64,000 bases of DNA from Lithospermum erythrorhizon (Eukaryota > Streptophyta > Magnoliopsida > Boraginales > Boraginaceae). The translations under genes and the position numbers were made by a program. The DNA is taken from positions 124,001-188,000 of the forward strand of contig JADFUC010002415.1 of the NCBI GenBank assembly GCA_019722365.1, read 5' to 3'. The notes beneath the pieces are model-generated. The model worked only from the letters and a program-made list of their open reading frames with translations. It did no database searches and was not told the origin of the DNA. Of the stretch, positions 59,245-64,000 are shown in pieces (the first letter of the stretch is position 1; each line of letters opens with the position of its first letter).

Positions 59245-60439
59245 TCTTGCCGTATAATTCGATTAGTGTACCAATATACCACCTTTAATATATTCAATTT
59301 GTAAAACAAGACAAAATTTAGTTTTTCCCAAATCTTTCATTTCAAATTATTTATTTAAGTAATTCGTTGCTTCTTTGATTTCAAGTAAATATTCACTTAA
59401 CATATTATACCACATGCTCGATTGCTTTAACTGCATAAATTGGTCTTTTGCAACTAACAAGATACATTTCTCTAGATTATTGCCTCAAGCATCTTAAATC
59501 GCTCCTGTATTTCTTTCTGCTTTCATGTATATTTCACTATCGTTGATCCATATAAGTATGTAAAGGACAACATCCATAAAGACGCATGCTCCCAGTTATT
59601 AGACACTCATAAAACAATTAAATAACGAAAAATAACGACATCCATAACAGAGAATACGTTACTCATAATCACTCGCCCTGAGAAACCAGACGAGCCTTCC
59701 TCAGTATTTTACAATATCGCTTTTTCATTTCGCTTTTCTCACAAAAAGACTCCACTTATACCTAATGTGCTTCATACCTTTGTGTGGCAACTACAATAGC
59801 TCCAAATACTTTTCGCATTTTTTAGAGATTCCATCTTTATATCACTTCATCTTTCCATTTTCGTCAATCAAGTCTACTCTCGACATTCAACCACGTGACC
59901 GGGGCCTCGTGGATCATTATTTTCTTATTCATAATTTCATATGCAACGGGAGAATGCAAATATTTCATCAATATCCTTACCTCCGGGGCCCAAAGATTTC
60001 CGTATGAACATAATCGATGTAAATCTCAGATCATTCTTATTTCAATATCATTTCAATGATCTCATTCTCATAAATCTGCGGATTATCTTTAACATTTAGT
60101 GTCTTATCAAGATCACTTTCATTCATATATATTTTCTCCGCCTTTTCTTTTTCGAGGATTTTTATCTTTGGAACCCATAGGACGGCCACACTTTAGGCGT
60201 GCCTTCGATGTACTCGCTATATCATTTTGCTTCGAATTTCAATCCGAGCAGGTGTATTAACAACTGGTACATGTGACTTTGTCACTCTTTTCATATTAGT
60301 AAATGAATCTGGCAATTGATTTGCCAAATCTTGTAAATGTATCACTTTTCTTATATTTTCTTCCCATGATTTATTATATGGGTCCAGAGACAATAAGGAG
60401 GGTACGTACTAGGTTATGTCGTTTTCCAACTGTTTATTT

Positions 60440-61631
60440 TCCCTTCCTAGAGGAGGAAAAACTATCTCATCAAAATGACAATCAAGAACCTAGCCCTAAA
60501 AATATCACCTATTAAAGCGCTCAAGATATCTAACGATAAAGTATGACTATACCCAACATATATACCCAACCTCCTTTAAGGTCCCATCTTTTTGTTCTTT
60601 TCGCGGTGGAACTATCGGGTACATAAACCGCACAACCAAAATTTTTTAAATGGAAAAATATCCGTTCTCGACCAATTGCAAGTCGAGCATGGAGTATGTT
60701 TATAATTAGCACTTCGTCTTAAACGATAATGATGCAACATATACAATCGCATGACCCTTGGCTACATCGATCGTAATTTTGTTCTCATTATCAACGGTTC
60801 AGCAATATAACGGCTATGCCATTAACGATTCAAATTTAAATCATTTCTAGAATGCATACGAGGAACACGATGCTCAACAAGAATTTCACGACACGCAATA
60901 ATTATCAAGGCTTCGCATATAAATTCACCAAAGATCGACTTGACAATAAACAAACATGTGTTCATCTACTGGGGATGCGCATCAATTAATACCATAGCAT
61001 CTTCGAACGGGGTTTCCAGATGGTGGTTGAATATGTCCACATATTCACCTTGTATTCTTCAAGAAACGTGAAAATTTCCGCGCTGCTTATACGGTGAGTG
61101 TATTTTCGCTTTTCCAAGAGAACAAGCTTCTCACATGTTCTCGTTATTAATCTTAATCCTTTCAAAGGATGATCATGTGTACTTTCAATTATTTTTCTCA
61201 TCATTGTGGAACCAGGATGACCTAAATGATCATGCCACAAAGACATTGTTTTGGGATCCTCTTTCATTACCAAATTACATTCAATTTCATGAATATATGT
61301 ATAATGTAATCCAGAAGGCAATTTTGATAGTTTTTCTAATATTTTCTTCTTTCTCAAAACACTAGCAGTAATACACAAATATTTCATATTATCTTCGCTA
61401 TTATTTCAAAGATCATACCGATGATATATGTCATTAAAACTCTCTATTTGACCTTGGAGAATATAAAGCATCATTAATGACAAATTGTGTCCCATTTAGT
61501 AATATGAACATGATATTACCTAATCCTTCAATAAAATTTGCAGGACCTAAAATTGTATTTATTACTGTACTAGTGGAATTTATATTAGTAAAATATTTCT
61601 TAGTCTTGAGGATCAAGCAAGGTCGCTCCAA
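60440..61631 (-). pseudogene. copia integrase region remnant
   Basis: At 61434-61631 a frame contains INTILGPANFIEGLGNIMFI and LYSPRSNREF, resembling the protease/GAG-pre part (VILNDALYAPSSRRNLLS). At 60986-61387 it reads LSKLPSGLHYTYIHEIECNL and LWHDHLGHPGSTMMRKII, the GAG-pre-integrase motif WHxRLGHPG with its zinc-binding His residues. NFGCAVYVPDSSTAKRTKRW follows (60660-60600). Stops and frame changes separate them. This is the integrase half of the element at 58400-64000. Confidence 0.8.
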
Positions 61632-62362
61632 TCGCTCAGATTTAAATGTCTCCAGCCCGTTTCATGTTAAGCCTTCTTAGAAACATATAACGACATATAA
61701 GTGATTCTTAAAGAGTAAATTAGCATAACATATAATCAACATTATTATTTCATAGATATAAAACAGACATTACATACTAATGTCACACATAATACAAACA
61801 TAAGAGATTATTCAAGTTCGTCACACTTTATTCAAACATAAAGTAGTTCATAATATCAAATTATCCCTTCATCCAAGTTCATCTTATTTGTCCCCTCAAC
61901 GAAATCTACGACTAAGATGTATAGAGTTCATGTTAATTATAGTTAACTTCCTTTCCTTTTCTCTCTTCTACATTTATTTTATATCTTTTACAAGCAAAGA
62001 TATTCCTGCATCCTTACATGTCTTAATTAAATTCGCCTTTTCTTTCTCAAGATCAGCTGAAAAATCATCATCAAGCCAAATCTAACCTTCTGGATGGTCT
62101 TACCCTTTTTCTTGTCGAGATTGGGGTAATTTCTTGGAGGTCTCTTTATAATCACATAACATCGCCCACGGCCTTGACCATGAAATTACTACTACCATAA
62201 CCATGACCATGACCTCACCTCGATTTCTAACTCCATCATAATTTTAATGCCCTTATTGAAAGAAGTGACATTTACTTTCGTGAAACGCTATCATTCCTCC
62301 GTGAGGTCGGTCCGTGGTTTTTTATCAATACTCCCATTATCTATTCTCAAGTAGCTGAGGAG

Positions 62363-62934
62363 TCACGCAGTCTCAAATCGTAGTACATTTAGTATATTCT
62401 CGCACAATCTATATTGTTGTTGCAACAATACATGTGATGCATGAAAGGTTGAATATGTTTTCTTCAATTTTTCATCTTCAGTTATAGTTTTACTGCAAAA
62501 TTCTAAATTTTCTATGATTTTATGCACCATGGAATTATATTCATCAACAGTTTTAAAATCTTGGAACCTCAACTTGTTCCATTCATTCATTAATGGCGGC
62601 AATAACACAGTCGTTTGACTCTCAAACCTTTCATTAAGACTTTTCCACAAAAACCTTGGATATTTAGTATGAGATATACTGTCTAAGCTCACCATCTAAG
62701 TGACGCTTAATTAATCTTGCAATAATTTAGCTTTTCAAATATTTTGCAAATTGCTTAGCGATTTCTACTTTTGTCATTGCCAACAACCGCCGATGAGGCT
62801 CTTGTTTCTACTACGTCTAACAAGATATCCTCAAGTCCCTCACTTGCAAGATAATCTATTATACCATTGCTGCAAGACATGTAATTATCTCCAATGAGGC
62901 TTAGGGGTTCGAATTGATGTGTGAGGTTTGACAT
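62363..62934 (-). pseudogene. copia gag remnant (UBN2-type)
   Basis: The ATG at 62934 gives MSNLTHQFEPLSLIGDNYMS, the usual start of this gag class (MSNLTKLEFVALDISGKNYL). After a frame change, 62695-62363 encodes FLWKSLNERFESQTTVLLPP, EWNKLRFQDFKTVDEYNSMV and TFHASHVLLQQQYRL, matching the UBN2 domain. There is no zinc knuckle in the surviving piece. The protein would be the capsid precursor of the minus-strand element. Confidence 0.85.
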
Positions 62935-63279
62935 GATTATTTCTAAATCAAATTACAATCACAAGTCAATCACATATATAAACAATGACATAAACTGTCA
63001 TCTTATTCAATAACAACAATTACAAAAACTCATAACATGGTTTACTCGAAATCTCTATCAAGACAAAAATGCAACAATCAAAGCTAAGACTAAGAATGGT
63101 AAAATGCTTATTACCATGAATGCTACATCCTTTGCCTATCTCTTCGACATTAATAAAACCGGCAAGGAAAAGAGAGAGAGTTTTCGCTATAGCTGATAAA
63201 CACTAGAAAATATTTTTCCATTTTGAAAATGTTTATAAACTTCTTTGAGAATGATGTTAAAAATATTAAATAGAATGAA

Positions 63280-63300
63280 ATATTTATAGAGTGAGATTTT
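63280..63300 (-). promoter_or_regulatory. TATA box in the presumed 5' LTR
   Basis: Minus-strand CTCACTCTATAAATATTTC is a strong plant TATA box about 350 bases upstream of the gag ATG, a sensible U3/R position. Confidence 0.5.
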
Positions 63301-63639
63301 ATGACCCGTTTATTACCGTTTGAGGATAAGAAAATAATGTTGATTTTATCGCTCATCACAAGTATTTAAATGTAGAAAAAATATAAATTTTAAATGTGTT
63401 AAACATTAATTACTCATATAACTCATAATGATGAAATAACAGATATATGATAAAATAACACATATGATTATAAACAAATAATACATGTCAATAACAAATA
63501 AAACATGATATAACACAATAGTGAGATAATAATATATGCGGGGTGTTTTATACCCAACAAAGTAAGTGGGATTTTAACTCGCCACTCAAACAGTAAACGA
63601 GGTGGGAATTTTAACTCCCCACACAGTAAAGCCATGCTC

Positions 63640-64000
63640 TCTATAGAACACTTGGCTGATGTCAGTTTTCTATAATAATAATAGCCACGCTTATTATAGA
63701 ACACTAGACCGGATGCCAGTTTTCTAAAATAATGGGAAAATAAAAATAATAATGATAATAAAAATAATTGTTATAGATCACTCCAACGGATTTCCGCTTC
63801 TATAACAGAGCAAAAGTATAAAATAATAACGATAATAAAAGCCACTAGTTATAGGTCACTCGACGAAATGTCAGTTTACTATAATAGTAGCAAATAGAAA
63901 AATAACGATAATAAAAACTACTAGTTATGTCATCGATTTAAATGTCGTGGCTTACTATAACAAAGAGCAAACGTAAAAATAACGATAATAAAAACTACTA
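63640..64000. repeat. ~77-bp tandem array, at least four units, continuing past the window
   Basis: Units begin near 63690, 63770, 63849 and 63924 and carry GTTATAGRTCACTC or a close form, an ATGTCAGTTTNCTATAATA-like segment, and ATAACGATAATAAAARCYAC. The last three unit ends (AAAGCCACTA, AAAACTACTA, AAAACTACTA) are nearly identical. A shorter related pair at 63640-63720 carries GATGYCAGTTTTCTA. The array lies upstream of the TATA box in the presumed U3 of the minus-strand copia 5' LTR. Confidence 0.75.

Larger units (their letters stand above)
58400..64000 (-). mobile_element. Ty1/copia retrotransposon, minus strand, running off the window
   Basis: Read on the minus strand: a TATA box (CTCTATAAATATTT near 63287) in a presumed 5' LTR, gag from about 62934 (MSNLTHQFEPLSL), the UBN2 core (62695-62363), integrase-side debris (61631-60986), the NFGCAVYVPDSS region (60660-60600) and PPLG-KQLEND region (60450s), a reverse transcriptase C-terminus with YLSAIGTLMYLANCTRP (59130-59030), a noncoding tail, then the polypurine tract AAAGGGGAG at 58597-58589 immediately followed by TGTTATAAACGTGGG, the 3' LTR start at 58588. 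The RNase H region is missing or reduced. The 5' LTR start lies beyond position 64000 or was not recognisable. Confidence 0.8.

Overview
This is nuclear DNA of a flowering plant, almost certainly a eudicot. It is AT-rich, the genes have many short exons with GT-AG introns, the protein families are plant ones (a ZIF-like MFS transporter, an IBM1/KDM3-type JmjC protein), and the transposon load is plant-like: a plant L1-type LINE, Ty1/copia and Ty3/gypsy elements, a CACTA-like DNA element and MITEs. The species cannot be named from the sequence. Only one gene, the ZIF-like transporter, looks largely intact. Everything else recognisable is a decaying gene or a mobile element.

Layout: 1-4.4 kb is AT-rich non-coding sequence with repeat debris. 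4.44-5.38 kb (minus) is a broken gene for a predicted plastid protein that still has its TATA box. 6.25-15.06 kb (plus) is a degraded LINE with zinc-knuckle ORF1 and EN-RT ORF2; it is split at the very start of ORF2 by a 3,348-bp CACTA-like element (8122-11469) that has matching ends, a GGG target duplication and an internal ~99-bp tandem array. 18.06-30.93 kb (plus) is a KDM3/IBM1-type JmjC gene carrying a complete copia element in one intron (20287-25572) and a second LTR-like segment in another. Its JmjC domain has lost the Fe(II)-binding HxD pair, and its coding exons contain frame breaks. 31.9-33.47 kb is the C-terminal part of an unrecognised coiled-coil gene, interrupted exactly at its stop codon by an 8.8-kb copia element of SIRE/Maximus type (33469-42293, target duplication CTAAT). 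43.2-48.4 kb is a Ty3/gypsy element that lacks an integrase. 48.5-51.2 kb is AT-rich with a MITE and SINE-like pieces. 51.2-57.3 kb (plus) is the 17-exon ZIF-like transporter gene. 58.4-64 kb (minus) is another copia element, whose presumed 5' LTR contains a ~77-bp tandem array that runs off the window edge.

The genes do not form a pathway. The most interesting feature is the JmjC locus. IBM1 in Arabidopsis protects genes from heterochromatic methylation and is itself controlled through a methylated long intron. Here a family member has a full retrotransposon in an intron, has lost two of the three catalytic metal ligands, and keeps its RING-like zinc finger. I found no CRISPR, operon, bona fide tRNA or rRNA gene, and nothing that amounts to a new multi-gene system. 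Many frame breaks in the repeats could be either true decay or unpolished long-read consensus, and sequence alone does not separate these.
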